DNA of 64,000 nucleotides, from NCBI RefSeq assembly GCF_030159095.1, contig NZ_BRXS01000007.1, positions 124,001-188,000 on the forward strand, read 5' to 3'. The notes beneath the pieces are model-generated. The model made no database searches and was not told the DNA's origin. It saw only the letters and a program-made list of their open reading frames with translations. How positions within the stretch are numbered: the first letter of the stretch is position 1; each line of letters opens with the position of its first letter. A program made the translations under genes and the position numbers. The DNA is from Roseisolibacter agri (GTDB lineage: Bacteria > Gemmatimonadota > Gemmatimonadetes > Gemmatimonadales > Gemmatimonadaceae). Below are positions 19,281 to 26,913 of the stretch, in pieces.

Positions 19281-20093
19281 TCAGCGCGTGCCCGGCGTGT
19301 GCGACGTCAGGTACAGGTTCAGCGATCCGAACGAGAGCTTCGACTTGAGCTGCAGGATGATCCGGCGATCGTCGTCGGAGATCCACACCTCGGCCTTGCC
19401 GCCCTCGGAGAAGATGCCGTTGGTCTTGATCGACGGCTGCACGACCACGGCGTCGAACGTCCCGGCGGGCACCGTCACGCGCTCGCGGCGCAGCACCTTG
19501 ATCGTCACCGGGTTGCGGTCCGGCTTGAAGTACTGCTCGAAGCGGTACGTCTGCCCCACGACCAGCGGCACGGTGCGGATGTAGTACAGGAACGACCCGT
19601 CGTCGAGCGGGCGCGCGGCCGACGGCAGCTCGCCGCGGTCGTCGTGCAGGTCGTCGTACGTGCGGCGCTCGGGGAAGATCTCGAAGCGCGACACGCGCTC
19701 CTTCGGCCCCTCGTCCTGGTCCTTGTGGAAGCGGAGCGACGCGAGGTCGTCGCGCGCGAACCAGCTCTCGAAGACGTCGTGGACGCGGAAGCCGGGGATG
19801 CCGCCCTTCACGGTGAACACCGTGTGGTACGCGGGACGCCCGCGCACCGTCTCCACGCCGCGCACCTCCATGCTGCCCGTGCCGGCCTTGATGGGGCCGA
19901 AGCGGACGTCGTACTTGAGCTGCTCGCCCGGCGCGAACGGGCGCGCCGCCGCATCGGCGTCGGCCGACACGGGCGCGACGGCCGTCAACGGCTGCGCGGC
20001 CAGCGCCTGGCCGGCGGCCGGACGCCCGGCGACGGCGCCGAGGGCGGCGGTCAGCGTGGCGAGCGTGAGGAGGGTGGGGCGGACGCGCGGCAT
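19281..20093 (-). CDS. Exported DUF3108-domain protein
   Basis: 270 aa from the ATG at 20093. Sec signal residues 1-28 (LATLTAALGAVAGRPAAGQ), then a DUF3108 beta-sandwich-type domain: GEQLKYDVRFGPIKAG, YHTVFTVKG, VHDVFESWF, DEGPKERVSRFEI, VPAGTFDAVVVQP, EVWISDDDRRIILQLKSK. This pattern (precursor-like lipid-binding beta-barrel) is seen in many periplasmic proteins of unknown role. It is divergent from the GbsR/MarR regulator, so the shared 105-bp region with its operator may control both. Confidence 0.85.
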   Translation of the reverse strand: MPRVRPTLLTLATLTAALGAVAGRPAAGQALAAQPLTAVAPVSADADAAARPFAPGEQLKYDVRFGPIKAGTGSMEVRGVETVRGRPAYHTVFTVKGGIPGFRVHDVFESWFARDDLASLRFHKDQDEGPKERVSRFEIFPERRTYDDLHDDRGELPSAARPLDDGSFLYYIRTVPLVVGQTYRFEQYFKPDRNPVTIKVLRRERVTVPAGTFDAVVVQPSIKTNGIFSEGGKAEVWISDDDRRIILQLKSKLSFGSLNLYLTSHTPGTR

Positions 20094-20147
20094 GGAGCCA
20101 CCTGTGGCGAAAGGCACCGCGCGCCGGGGCGCGACACGTGCCGTGTG

Positions 20148-20172
20148 TTCAGTGCGTTCAGTCTTGACTGAA
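20148..20172. promoter_or_regulatory. Probable operator: TTCAGT half-sites forming a palindrome
   Basis: TTCAGT at 20148-20153 and 20157-20162 and its complement ACTGAA at 20167-20172. The last two belong to a perfect inverted repeat TTCAGTC-TT-GACTGAA (20157-20172). It overlaps the -35 of the regulator gene and lies in the divergent region, as expected for autoregulation. Confidence 0.7.
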
Positions 20173-20192
20173 TATAGCGAACGCTCTAGAAT
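20164..20192 (+). promoter_or_regulatory. Near-consensus promoter for a leaderless regulator mRNA
   Basis: TTGACT (20164-20169), 17-bp spacer, TAGAAT (20187-20192). The ATG at 20199 is seven bases past the -10, where transcription is expected to begin, and no Shine-Dalgarno sequence is present. Confidence 0.78.
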
Positions 20193-20198
20193 CCCGCC

Positions 20199-20690
20199 AT
20201 GGCTTCTCGTGGTCCTGACTGTCTCTCCGCATTCGTCGAGCGCGCCGGCTGCCTGTGTGAGCGCGACGGGCTCCCGCGCATCGCCGGCCGCATCCTCGGC
20301 CTCCTCCTCGTGTCCCCCGAGCCGCTGGCCCTCGACGCGATCGCCGAGCGGCTGGGCGTGAGCCGCGCCAGCGTCAGCACCGACGCGCGGCGACTGGTGG
20401 AGCAGGGGGTCCTGGAGCGCGTGGGCCGGCCCGGCGACCGCCGCGACTACTACCAGATGGCGGCCGAGTCGCCCGAGCGCTCGCTGGAGCACCGGCTGAC
20501 GGCGATCCGGCAGTTCCTGGCGCTGCTCGACGACGCGCGCCGGCTGCCCGGGCAGGATCCGGCCGTGCAGGAGCGCCTGGAGGACATGGCGGCGCTCTAC
20601 CGCGACGTGATGCTGGCGACGAGCGAGGTGCTCGAGCGCTGGCGCGGCCGCGTCCTCGTGGGAGCGGCCGCCGCCGGTCAGTCCGCGTAG
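20199..20690 (+). CDS. GbsR/MarR-family transcriptional regulator
   Basis: 163 aa. A winged helix-turn-helix lies at about 25-90: GLPRIAGRILGLLLVSPEPL, then LGVSRASVSTDARRLVEQG as recognition region and a wing (RVGRPGDRRDYYQM). A helical dimerisation tail follows. The FVERAG...LPRIAGRILG start is typical of GbsR-like MarR relatives. It probably binds the TTCAGT sites in front of itself and controls the divergent DUF3108 gene (inference). Its last 13 bp overlap the 3' end of the convergent HNH gene. Confidence 0.88.
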   Translation: MASRGPDCLSAFVERAGCLCERDGLPRIAGRILGLLLVSPEPLALDAIAERLGVSRASVSTDARRLVEQGVLERVGRPGDRRDYYQMAAESPERSLEHRLTAIRQFLALLDDARRLPGQDPAVQERLEDMAALYRDVMLATSEVLERWRGRVLVGAAAAGQSA

Positions 20691-21232
20691 GGGTAGTCCG
20701 GGTCCGCCAGCCGCTCGGCGCGCGCGGCGGCCTCGGGCCCGGCGATCTCGCGGGCGAGGTCCACCAGCATCGGGCTGAGGTGCATGCCGTAGCGCAGCAG
20801 CGTGTACGCGCGCTCGCGCCGCGCCAGCAGGAACGCGAGGATCGGCTGATCGGCCTTCTTCGCGTTGCAGGGACGGCAGGCGAGCACGAGGTTGTCGCGC
20901 CGGTCGTAAGCCGTGAGCCCGCGGCGCGGCGTCACGTGGTCGAGCGTGATGTCGTCCGCGATCACCCGCTCGCCGCAGTAGGCGCACTTGGGGCCGTAGC
21001 GGTCGAGCAGCCACTCGCGCGTGTCGACGTAGGCGCGGCGGCCCGTCGGCAGCGACGTGAGGCGGACGGTCTCCTCGGCGGGAGCGCCGCCACCGGAGCG
21101 CTTGCGCCCGCGGCGCGGGCGGGAGCGGGGAGCGGCGGGGGCCGCCGTCGATGCCGCCTTGGCGGGCGTCTTGGCGGCGCGGTCTGGGGTGGCACGCGCG
21201 GCGCGCGTGCGGGTCGGAGCTGGAGCCTTCAC
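20678..21232 (-). CDS. HNH endonuclease
   Basis: 184 aa. The basic Ala/Pro/Arg-rich N-terminus (1-55) looks disordered and DNA-binding. The HNH core follows: CAYCGERV zinc knuckle, TLDHVTPRRG with the catalytic His, N in RRDNLVLAC, then CRPCNAKK. The C-terminus is helical. Stand-alone HNH proteins of this type are common housekeeping or nicking enzymes; no partner methylase or defence gene lies next to it. It overlaps the regulator gene tail-to-tail. Confidence 0.88.
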   Translation of the reverse strand: MKAPAPTRTRAARATPDRAAKTPAKAASTAAPAAPRSRPRRGRKRSGGGAPAEETVRLTSLPTGRRAYVDTREWLLDRYGPKCAYCGERVIADDITLDHVTPRRGLTAYDRRDNLVLACRPCNAKKADQPILAFLLARRERAYTLLRYGMHLSPMLVDLAREIAGPEAAARAERLADPDYPYAD

Positions 21233-21350
21233 AAACGGTTCTTCGGGTGAGCCGGCCCTGCGATGGGCCGGGCGTACGCCGGAAGGACGGCGGGACCGGC
21301 CTTCCCGTTTCGGGCGGCCTGGTCCGCGGACCCGTGCACTCTATACGCGA

Positions 21351-21382
21351 GGAGGGGCGGCCCACCAGCGGGCCGCCCCTCC
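21351..21382 (-). terminator. Perfect 13-bp hairpin terminator
   Basis: GGAGGGGCGGCCC, a 6-nt loop, and its exact complement. It lies about 75 bp downstream of the minus-strand gene ending at 21456. Confidence 0.6.
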
Positions 21383-21455
21383 GAGGCGCTTCCGGCGTCT
21401 GAGATCGTACCCCGGAGCGCAGGGCGCGGACCGCGTGCCACCGCTCCCGGTGTGC

Positions 21456-21950
21456 TCAGCTCGCGCGCGCCGGGAGCTGGCCCGGATCGGCGAGGAGCTC
21501 GTTGCAGCGCTCGGTGAGCGCCGAGACGTCGTACTGCTTGCCGTCGGCCGACTGCCAGAGCCACGCGTCGCCGACCCCGTTCTCCACGGGAACCAGCACC
21601 TCGGTGCTGACGGCTTCGGCGCTGCCGGGGGCCTGGCGGCCCTGGCCGGGACGCGAGACGACCCCGCGCCAGCCGATCACCTGCAGCTCGCCGAGGGCGG
21701 CGTCGCTGGGCAGGGGCGGGAACCAGGAGACGCTGACCGCCGTGCGGGCGCCCTGGAGCACGCAGCCCCGCGGCGACCGGACGCGCAGCACCTGCGAGGC
21801 CGGCTCGTCACGTCGTGCGGGCGGACGCTCGGGGGCCAGCGCGTCGAGCAGCTTGCTCGCGGCCTGCTGGGCGCCCATGCGCTGCCGGCTGGTGGGCCAG
21901 TCCTGACGGTCGGGCCACCGGGCGCCGCTCGTCTCGTCGTCCATGTCCAT
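21456..21950 (-). CDS. Hypothetical protein
   Basis: 164 aa. The ATG at 21950 is preferred because GGGAG lies nine bases upstream on the minus strand; ATG 21944 is an in-frame alternative. Features: an acidic start (MDMDDE), a region with SVSWFPPLPSDAALGELQVIGWRG, and WLWQSADGKQYDVSALTERCNELL near the C-terminus. Only two cysteines, no signal peptide and no membrane segment, so it should be cytoplasmic. No family recognised. Located directly downstream of the cold-shock gene on the same strand, but a strong terminator separates them. Confidence 0.65.
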   Translation of the reverse strand: MDMDDETSGARWPDRQDWPTSRQRMGAQQAASKLLDALAPERPPARRDEPASQVLRVRSPRGCVLQGARTAVSVSWFPPLPSDAALGELQVIGWRGVVSRPGQGRQAPGSAEAVSTEVLVPVENGVGDAWLWQSADGKQYDVSALTERCNELLADPGQLPARAS

Positions 21951-22083
21951 GTTTTCAATCTCCCACTGGGCGTTCGGGCGCGCCGCCGCGCGACGCGGGC
22001 CTGCCGGTCACGCGCGGGCGCGAGCGGCGTTACCACAAACGAGCGGGGCCGGCCGGACGGTCGTCGGGCCGGCCCTCGAGACG

Positions 22084-22116
22084 GGTGCGCCTGCACACGA
22101 GGTGTGCAGGCGCACC
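22084..22116 (-). terminator. Perfect 15-bp hairpin terminator of the cold-shock gene
   Basis: Arms 22084-22098 and 22102-22116, loop GAG, beginning four bases after the stop codon on the minus strand. A second GC-rich hairpin with GGGCCGGCC-type arms follows at about 22045-22076. Confidence 0.75.
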
Positions 22117-22120
22117 GGCG

Positions 22121-22333
22121 TCAGCGGCCGAGCTTGACGACGTTCTCCGCCGCCGGACCCTTCTGGCCCTGCACGATGTCGAACTCGACGCGCTCGCCCT
22201 CGGCGAGCGACTTGAAGCCCTGGGCCTGAATGGCCGAATGGTGCACGAAGCAGTCCTTCTGGCCGTTCTCGGGCGTGATGAAACCGAAGCCCTTGGCGTC
22301 GTTGAACCACTTCACGGTGCCGGTCGTACGCAT
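22121..22333 (-). CDS. cspA: Cold-shock protein (CspA family)
   Basis: 70 aa, a single cold-shock domain of normal length. RNP1-type [11 protein letters not shown]2-type DCFVHHSAI, the starting GTVKWFND and the ending GPAAENV match the CspA family of single-stranded nucleic-acid-binding chaperones. Its leader of about 95 nt (if the promoter at 22434-22462 is used) contains a stable hairpin 31 nt before the ATG. That is reminiscent of the structured leaders of other csp genes, although the hairpin could equally end the upstream gene. Confidence 0.95.
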   Translation of the reverse strand: MRTTGTVKWFNDAKGFGFITPENGQKDCFVHHSAIQAQGFKSLAEGERVEFDIVQGQKGPAAENVVKLGR

Positions 22334-22363
22334 GCGATTGACTCTTTGATGTAAGGACGAGAA

Positions 22364-22391
22364 AAGGGCCCTCACGAGAGCGAGGGCCCTT
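22364..22391 (-). terminator. Hairpin with T-run between serine hydrolase and cold-shock genes
   Basis: 10-bp perfect stem AAGGGCCCTC/GAGGGCCCTT with an 8-nt loop. On the minus strand it is followed by TTCTCG, giving a short T-run. It is either the terminator of the serine hydrolase gene or a structured leader of the cold-shock mRNA. Confidence 0.6.
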
Positions 22392-22433
22392 CCCCTTTGC
22401 GGTGTATGCGCGGCGCGCATCTGTCGCACTCGG

Positions 22434-22462
22434 AACCTAATCCGTTCCCGACCCAGCCGCAA
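22434..22462 (-). promoter_or_regulatory. Probable promoter of the cold-shock gene
   Basis: On the minus strand TTGCGG (plus 22457-22462), 17-bp spacer, TAGGTT (plus 22434-22439). A start near 22427 would give a leader of about 95 nt. Confidence 0.5.
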
Positions 22463-22514
22463 CGCCGCGGCCAGAAACATGCGGTGCTTCCGAGGTTTCG
22501 CCGCTCCGCGCCGC

Positions 22515-23822
22515 TCAGCGCCCCGACGCCGACGCCGTGCGCGCACCGTCCACGGCCGCCAGCAGCCGCTGCAGGAAGCCGTCGACCGCCCCGTTCTCGA
22601 TCCACCGCACGACCGCCACGAGATCGCGGTCCGGGTCGACGTACACGACGTTCGTGCCGTTCCCCAGGTGCGCGAACGCGTTCGCGGGGGCGCTCGGCCA
22701 CCGCTTGCGGTCGGTGTTGAGGAACCAGTTCATGAAGCCGTAGTCCGTCTGCGCGGGCGTCGGCGTCAGGGCGCGCGTCACCCACGCGTCGGAGAGGATC
22801 TGCCGGTCGCGCCAGCGGCCGCGCCGCAGCGTCAGGTGGCCGAAGCGCGCCAGGTCGTGCGCGCTGATGAACATCCCGCCGCCCCAGTGCCCGCCGCCCG
22901 ACACGGACTGGATCGCCTGTCCGTCGACCACGATCCACGCGTCGTCGTAGCCGAACCAGCGCCACGTCGGCGACGCGCCGATCGGATCCATCACGTGCTC
23001 GCGCAGCACCTCCGGGAGCGGGCGGCGCCACACCGACGTGGCCGCGAGCGCGAGCGCGTTCACGCGCACGTCGTTGTACTCGTACGTGCTGCCGGGCGCC
23101 TTGCGGGCGCGCGTCGTCCACTCCGCGGGCGTGCCGGTGGGGCGGTCCGCCCACTCCGGCTTCCCCCACAGCGTGCCCTCCCAGTCGCTGGTCTGCCGCA
23201 GCAGGTGGTCCCAGGTGATGGTGCGGTTGTGCGGCGAGTCGAACGGGCGCAGCAGCTCGCTCGTCCCCATCCGCTCGGCGCGGCGGTCGGTGGGCGACCC
23301 GGCGACGCCGACGGTCATCACGGGCCCCACGTACTCGCGCACGCGGTCGTTCAGGTCGCGGATCATGCCGCGGTCGAACGCAACGCCGACCGTCGACGAG
23401 AGGAAGCTCTTGGTGACGCTGAAGGTCATGTCGACGCGCTCGGGATCGCCCCACTCGGCGACGATGTAGCCGTGCCGCAGGACCACACCCGACGGATCGC
23501 CGCGCTCGGCGAACGGGCCCACCGCCTGGCCGAACGGCTCGCGTCCGAACGTCTGGTAGTGCGCGACCTCGAGGTTGCGCGGCGCCTTGGCCTCGCTGGC
23601 GATGGCGAACGCGATCGCCGCGGCGAGGCCCGCGGAGTCGATCCCGACCTGGGCGGGCGTGCGATGCGCCCAGCGCGGACCGGGCTCGGGCCAGTAGGCG
23701 TCGCGCGCGGTGGCGCGGGCGGCCGGACGCTGCGCGCTGGCGGCGACGCACGGCGCGAGCAGCGGCGCCGCGGCGAGCGCGACGCCGAGGACGCGACGGG
23801 ACAGGAAGCGAAGGAGGGACAT
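22515..23822 (-). CDS. Exported serine hydrolase, class C beta-lactamase/DD-peptidase fold
   Basis: 435 aa from the ATG at 23822. Signal peptide residues 1-29. The nucleophile motif is S-V-T-K in [10 protein letters not shown]. The second motif appears as YND (YEYNDVRVN), with Asp where YxN enzymes have Asn. A C-terminal HLG ([10 protein letters not shown]) takes the place of KTG. Such proteins are mainly esterases or peptidases of unknown substrate rather than true beta-lactamases. It is single-gene, with a possible terminator about 125 bp downstream. Confidence 0.88.
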   Translation of the reverse strand: MSLLRFLSRRVLGVALAAAPLLAPCVAASAQRPAARATARDAYWPEPGPRWAHRTPAQVGIDSAGLAAAIAFAIASEAKAPRNLEVAHYQTFGREPFGQAVGPFAERGDPSGVVLRHGYIVAEWGDPERVDMTFSVTKSFLSSTVGVAFDRGMIRDLNDRVREYVGPVMTVGVAGSPTDRRAERMGTSELLRPFDSPHNRTITWDHLLRQTSDWEGTLWGKPEWADRPTGTPAEWTTRARKAPGSTYEYNDVRVNALALAATSVWRRPLPEVLREHVMDPIGASPTWRWFGYDDAWIVVDGQAIQSVSGGGHWGGGMFISAHDLARFGHLTLRRGRWRDRQILSDAWVTRALTPTPAQTDYGFMNWFLNTDRKRWPSAPANAFAHLGNGTNVVYVDPDRDLVAVVRWIENGAVDGFLQRLLAAVDGARTASASGR

Positions 23823-23919
23823 GCGCGGGGCGGAGGCGAAGGGCGGCACCACGCGGGCGCGCGGCGCGGACCCTACGCTACGCACCAGCGCGCGCCGGCG
23901 CTCGACGCGCGCCCGTCGC

Positions 23920-24108
23920 TCACGTCGCGGGCGCGTTCGCGTCGGCCGGGGTCGGCTCGCCGCTGCGGAAGCGCGCCCGCCCCTCGCCCGCGAACGCCCA
24001 CCACCAGGCGACGACGAGCACGAGGAGCACGACGACGACGGCGAGCAGGATCCCGCCGCGCAACTGTCGGCCGGGCGGGCCGGAGCCCGGAGGGATGGCG
24101 GAGGTCAT
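23920..24108 (-). CDS. Small single-pass membrane protein
   Basis: 62 aa. Residues about 17-40 form one strongly hydrophobic helix (GGILLAVVVVLLVLVVAWWW), flanked by Arg on the N-side and by a short charged tail (EGRARFRSGEPTPADANAPAT). No Shine-Dalgarno sequence is obvious. Its coding status rests on the clean TM segment and a typical start and stop. Function unknown. Confidence 0.55.
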   Translation of the reverse strand: MTSAIPPGSGPPGRQLRGGILLAVVVVLLVLVVAWWWAFAGEGRARFRSGEPTPADANAPAT

Positions 24109-24150
24109 CGCCGGTGAACGGTCGGAAGGCCGCGCAGGATCCCGTGAACG

Positions 24151-24192
24151 CGCGAGGCCGCGTGTGCCCGATGGGCGACACGCGGCCTCGCG
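24151..24192 (-). terminator. 15-bp hairpin terminator with nested stem
   Basis: Arms 24151-24165 and 24178-24192 pair perfectly. The interior GCCC-GAT-GGGC adds four more pairs. It lies 50 bp after the stop of the exported duplicated-domain gene. Confidence 0.7.
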
Positions 24193-24242
24193 GCACGTCG
24201 CGTTCCGGCGCGTCGGCCGTGGGCCGACGCGCCGGGCCGGAC

Positions 24243-25109
24243 TCACCAGATGGCCTGGAAGTCGTAGTAGCCGTACCCGCTCTGCCCGTCCTTCACGCGG
24301 ATGATCGCGGTGTAGCCGTTGCGCGCGCTCGGCTGCTCGGCGACCCACACGTCGCCGCGGCCCTGGCTGTTGCGGATCGTCACCGTGACGTCGCGGTCGG
24401 GGAGCCCGTTGCCGCTGACGCGCGTCTGGACGTCGCGCACCGTCGCGCCGCTGCGCGTCACGTAGTCCACGCGCGAGCCCTGCACGCGGATTTCGACCAG
24501 GTCGTCCACCGCGCCGCGCCACTGCAGCGCGCCCGCGCCGTAGCGCGAGTCGCCGTAGCCGCCGTTGTTGCCCCAGCCGCCGCTGCCGCGCCCGTTGTTG
24601 CCGCGCCCGCGGTCGTCCCAGCGGTCGTCGTCGCGCCCGTTGCCACGCCCGTTGCCACGCCCGTTGCCCACGCGGCCCCACCCGCCGCGATCGTCGCGGT
24701 CGTTGCGGCGCGCGTCGCCGTAGCTCGTCGGGCTCCAGAACGCGGTCACGCCGTAGCGGTCGTCGCCCGAGCGCTCGTCGCGGATGCGGACGATGGTCGT
24801 GTAGTCGTTGCGCGCCGAGGGCTGCTGCACGACGTCCACGTCGCCGCGCCCGTCGTTCAGGCGCACCGTCACCACGCCCTCGGCGCGCGGCAGCACGCCC
24901 TGCACGCGCGCGCGCTCGCGGCCACGCTCGTCGTTCGAGAAGCGAGTCGAGATGTCATCGCCGCGCATGACGATCAGCACCTCGCGATCGACGCGGCCGT
25001 TCCACGTGAACAGGTTGCGCTGCTGCTGCGCGGCGGCGGGCGACGCGCCGGCCATCAGGGTCACCGCGAGCGCGGCGGCCACGCCGCGGGTCGAACGAAT
25101 CTTGGACAT
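24243..25109 (-). CDS. Exported protein with a duplicated domain joined by an Asn/Gly/Arg/Asp-rich linker
   Basis: 288 aa from the ATG at 25109, with GGAGAGG about 8 nt upstream. Sec signal 1-27 (SPAAAQ). Two copies of an about 100-residue unit are present. The first (about 32-125) has FTWNGRVDREVLI, QPSARNDYTTIVRIRD and YGVTAFW. The second (about 190-288) has LQWRGAVDDLVEI, QPSARNGYTAIIRVKD and YYDFQAIW. The linker (about 130-185) is low complexity, with a 12-bp DNA unit repeated nearly three times at 24634-24669. Function unknown. The repeat pairing suggests a two-lobed binding protein. Confidence 0.85.
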   Translation of the reverse strand: MSKIRSTRGVAAALAVTLMAGASPAAAQQQRNLFTWNGRVDREVLIVMRGDDISTRFSNDERGRERARVQGVLPRAEGVVTVRLNDGRGDVDVVQQPSARNDYTTIVRIRDERSGDDRYGVTAFWSPTSYGDARRNDRDDRGGWGRVGNGRGNGRGNGRDDDRWDDRGRGNNGRGSGGWGNNGGYGDSRYGAGALQWRGAVDDLVEIRVQGSRVDYVTRSGATVRDVQTRVSGNGLPDRDVTVTIRNSQGRGDVWVAEQPSARNGYTAIIRVKDGQSGYGYYDFQAIW

Positions 25110-25429
25110 GGTTGCCTCTCCGGCACGACGCGAACCGACTCGTCCCGCCGCTCGGCGCGTCGCACGATGCGGGGAGACGGCGCGGGGTCGTTGGCGGTGC
25201 ATTCGCACCGCGCGGCCCTGCGTCCGCCCACCGAGAGGGCATCGGCGGTGCCCGGCGGCCGGCCGCGCGTACGGCGCGGTGACGCCGGCGGTCAACCGTC
25301 GATCCGACAACGAGATGCATGCAACGACGACGGCGCGCGGCGATCTCTCGCCGCGCGCCGACTGTCCGCGCGCGAGGACGCCTTCGCGTCGCGCGGCGGG
25401 TACGACGTGGAACCCGGACGTCGCGGCCC
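25110..25429. other. Intergenic region with a terminator hairpin and a possible promoter
   Basis: 320 bp without a gene. Near the cupin end is a perfect 13-bp hairpin (25331-25343 and 25348-25360, loop TCTC) that should terminate the cupin transcript. On the minus strand a TTGACC followed after 18 bp by TACGCG is the only promoter-like pair for the downstream exported protein, and it is weak. Nothing else is evident. Confidence 0.55.
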
Positions 25430-25960
25430 TCAGACCTCGTCGAGCGTCACGTCGCGCGACGCGGCAAGCGCGCGGAACGCGGTCGCGAGCGCGCCCGCCG
25501 CGGCGCCCGCGGGCGACACGCGCCCGGTGTTCGTCCCCACCGCGAAGCCGGCCGCCAGCTCCAGGAACGCGCGCTCCGGCGTGACGGCCGGGGACGAGAT
25601 GAGCAGCAGCCGCGCGATCGCGAAGCCCGGGTTGCCGAAGCCGTGCAGCGTCCCGCGCGGCGCGAACGCGCAGCCGCCGACGCCGAGGGAGAGGCGCTCG
25701 TCGCCGACGCGGACGTCGAGCGAGCCTTCGAGCACGTAGATCGTCTCGTCGTCGCGCGCGTGCAGGTGGTCGGGCACCCCGCCGCCGGGCGAGAGCGCGA
25801 CCTCGACGACCGAGAGGGTGCCGGCGCTGTCCTCCACGCCGACCTTCTGGGTCGCGGAATCGACCAGGACGTGCACGGTCTCCCCGCCGCCCGCCGGCAA
25901 CAGGCGGGTACGGGACGGGGCGCGCCCGCGCGGGGCGTCGTCGGGACCGAGGATGCGCAT
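25430..25960 (-). CDS. Cupin-domain protein
   Basis: 176 aa. Single cupin barrel at about 45-125. Motif 1 is GGGVPDHLHARDDETIYVLEG, with the two His and the Glu usual for metal binding; motif 2 is PRGTLHGFGNPG, giving the third His. The C-terminal about 50 residues are helical (FLELAAGFAVGTNTGRV), as in small quercetinase-like cupins with an added helical tail. The substrate is unknown. It is downstream of the ZIP pair but separated by a 215-bp repeat-bearing spacer. Confidence 0.85.
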   Translation of the reverse strand: MRILGPDDAPRGRAPSRTRLLPAGGGETVHVLVDSATQKVGVEDSAGTLSVVEVALSPGGGVPDHLHARDDETIYVLEGSLDVRVGDERLSLGVGGCAFAPRGTLHGFGNPGFAIARLLLISSPAVTPERAFLELAAGFAVGTNTGRVSPAGAAAGALATAFRALAASRDVTLDEV

Positions 25961-26108
25961 GGGATATGGCCTTCACGACGCAGTCGGCGCGCAGCACGGG
26001 GAGCCCGGCGCGCGGCCCGCCCGCGGCGTCGATGCGCGGGCGACAGCCGTAGCCTACGCCCCCAACCGCGTGTCGTCGTGGGTTGTCCAACCCATGTTCG
26101 GGAGACGC

Positions 26109-26174
26109 GCTGCGTGCTGCGTGAACGGGCGCTCATGACGCCTCTCACGCAGCACGCAGCACGCAGCACGCAGC
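26109..26174. repeat. Heptamer tandem repeat forming a hairpin
   Basis: ACGCAGC is repeated four times (26147-26174). The preceding GCTGCGTGCTGCGTGA (26109-26124) is the exact complement of 26145-26160, so a 16-bp stem with a 20-nt loop can form. It begins two bases after the stop of the ZIP gene on the minus strand and probably terminates it. Confidence 0.75.
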
Positions 26175-26175
26175 T

Positions 26176-26913
26176 CTAGAGAATCTGCTGGAAGAGGAGC
26201 ATCGCCGTCGTCGTCAGCCCCGTGATGACCGCGATGTGCGTGGCGCGCGCGTGCGCGTACGCCTCGGGCAGCAGCTCCTCGAGCACGAGGAACACCATCG
26301 CGCCCGCCGCGAAGCCCAGGCCGTAGGGAAGCACCGACGCGAACCGGTGCACGAACAGGTACGCGGGCACCGCCATCAGCGGCTGCGGCAGCGACGAGAA
26401 GACGCTCCACGCCGCGCACGCGGGCACCGACGCGCCCTGTGCGCGCAGCACCGCGCTGATCGCCAGGCCCTCGGGGATGTTGTGCACCGCGATGGCGATC
26501 GTGATGGCCGTCGCGAGCGCCGCGCCGCCGCCGAACGACACGCCCACCGCGACGCCCTCGGCGAACGAGTGCACGGTCATCACCACGAGCACGAGCAGCA
26601 CGCGCCGCGCGCCCGCGCCGCGCAGCGCGCCGAACTCCGGCTCGCGGTCGCCCATCAGCCGCTGCGTGAGCAGCACGAACGCGACGCCCAGCAGCGCGCC
26701 GACGAACGTCGCGCCCGCGCTCCGCTGCTCGCCCTCCGCCAGCAGCCCGATGCTGGCGCCGAGCATCAGCCCCGCGGCGATCGCGTTCGCGGTCGCCATC
26801 GCGCGGGGCGAGAGGTCGCGCACGGCGAGGAAGGGGAGCGCGCCCAGGCCCGTCGAGATCGCGGTCGCCAGCGCGTAGAGGAAGACGCGGACGACGTCGG
26901 CGTCGATGCTCAC
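26176..26913 (-). CDS. ZIP-family metal transporter
   Basis: 245 aa from GTG 26913, which overlaps the stop of the preceding gene (GTGA). About eight hydrophobic helices. The ZIP metal site is clear: VMTVHSFAEGVAVGV in helix 4 and AIAVHNIPEGLAI in helix 5, then EELLPEAYAHA near the end. It should move Zn2+ or another divalent cation across the inner membrane. It is translationally coupled to a second ZIP-like protein, which raises the possibility of a heterodimer. Confidence 0.9.
   Translation of the reverse strand: MSIDADVVRVFLYALATAISTGLGALPFLAVRDLSPRAMATANAIAAGLMLGASIGLLAEGEQRSAGATFVGALLGVAFVLLTQRLMGDREPEFGALRGAGARRVLLVLVVMTVHSFAEGVAVGVSFGGGAALATAITIAIAVHNIPEGLAISAVLRAQGASVPACAAWSVFSSLPQPLMAVPAYLFVHRFASVLPYGLGFAAGAMVFLVLEELLPEAYAHARATHIAVITGLTTTAMLLFQQIL

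Noticed and set aside
22045-22076. Second hairpin after the cold-shock gene as an independent element
   Set aside because: It is a short GC-rich inverted repeat immediately beyond a perfect terminator and is explained as an accessory stem.
22515-23822. Beta-lactamase with the M56-BlaI pair as its regulator
   Set aside because: The genes are 13 kb apart, the hydrolase has YND and HLG motifs unlike true class C enzymes, and the M56 protein lacks a penicillin sensor.
26147-26174. CRISPR-like array
   Set aside because: The units are seven bases long and directly adjacent, without spacers.
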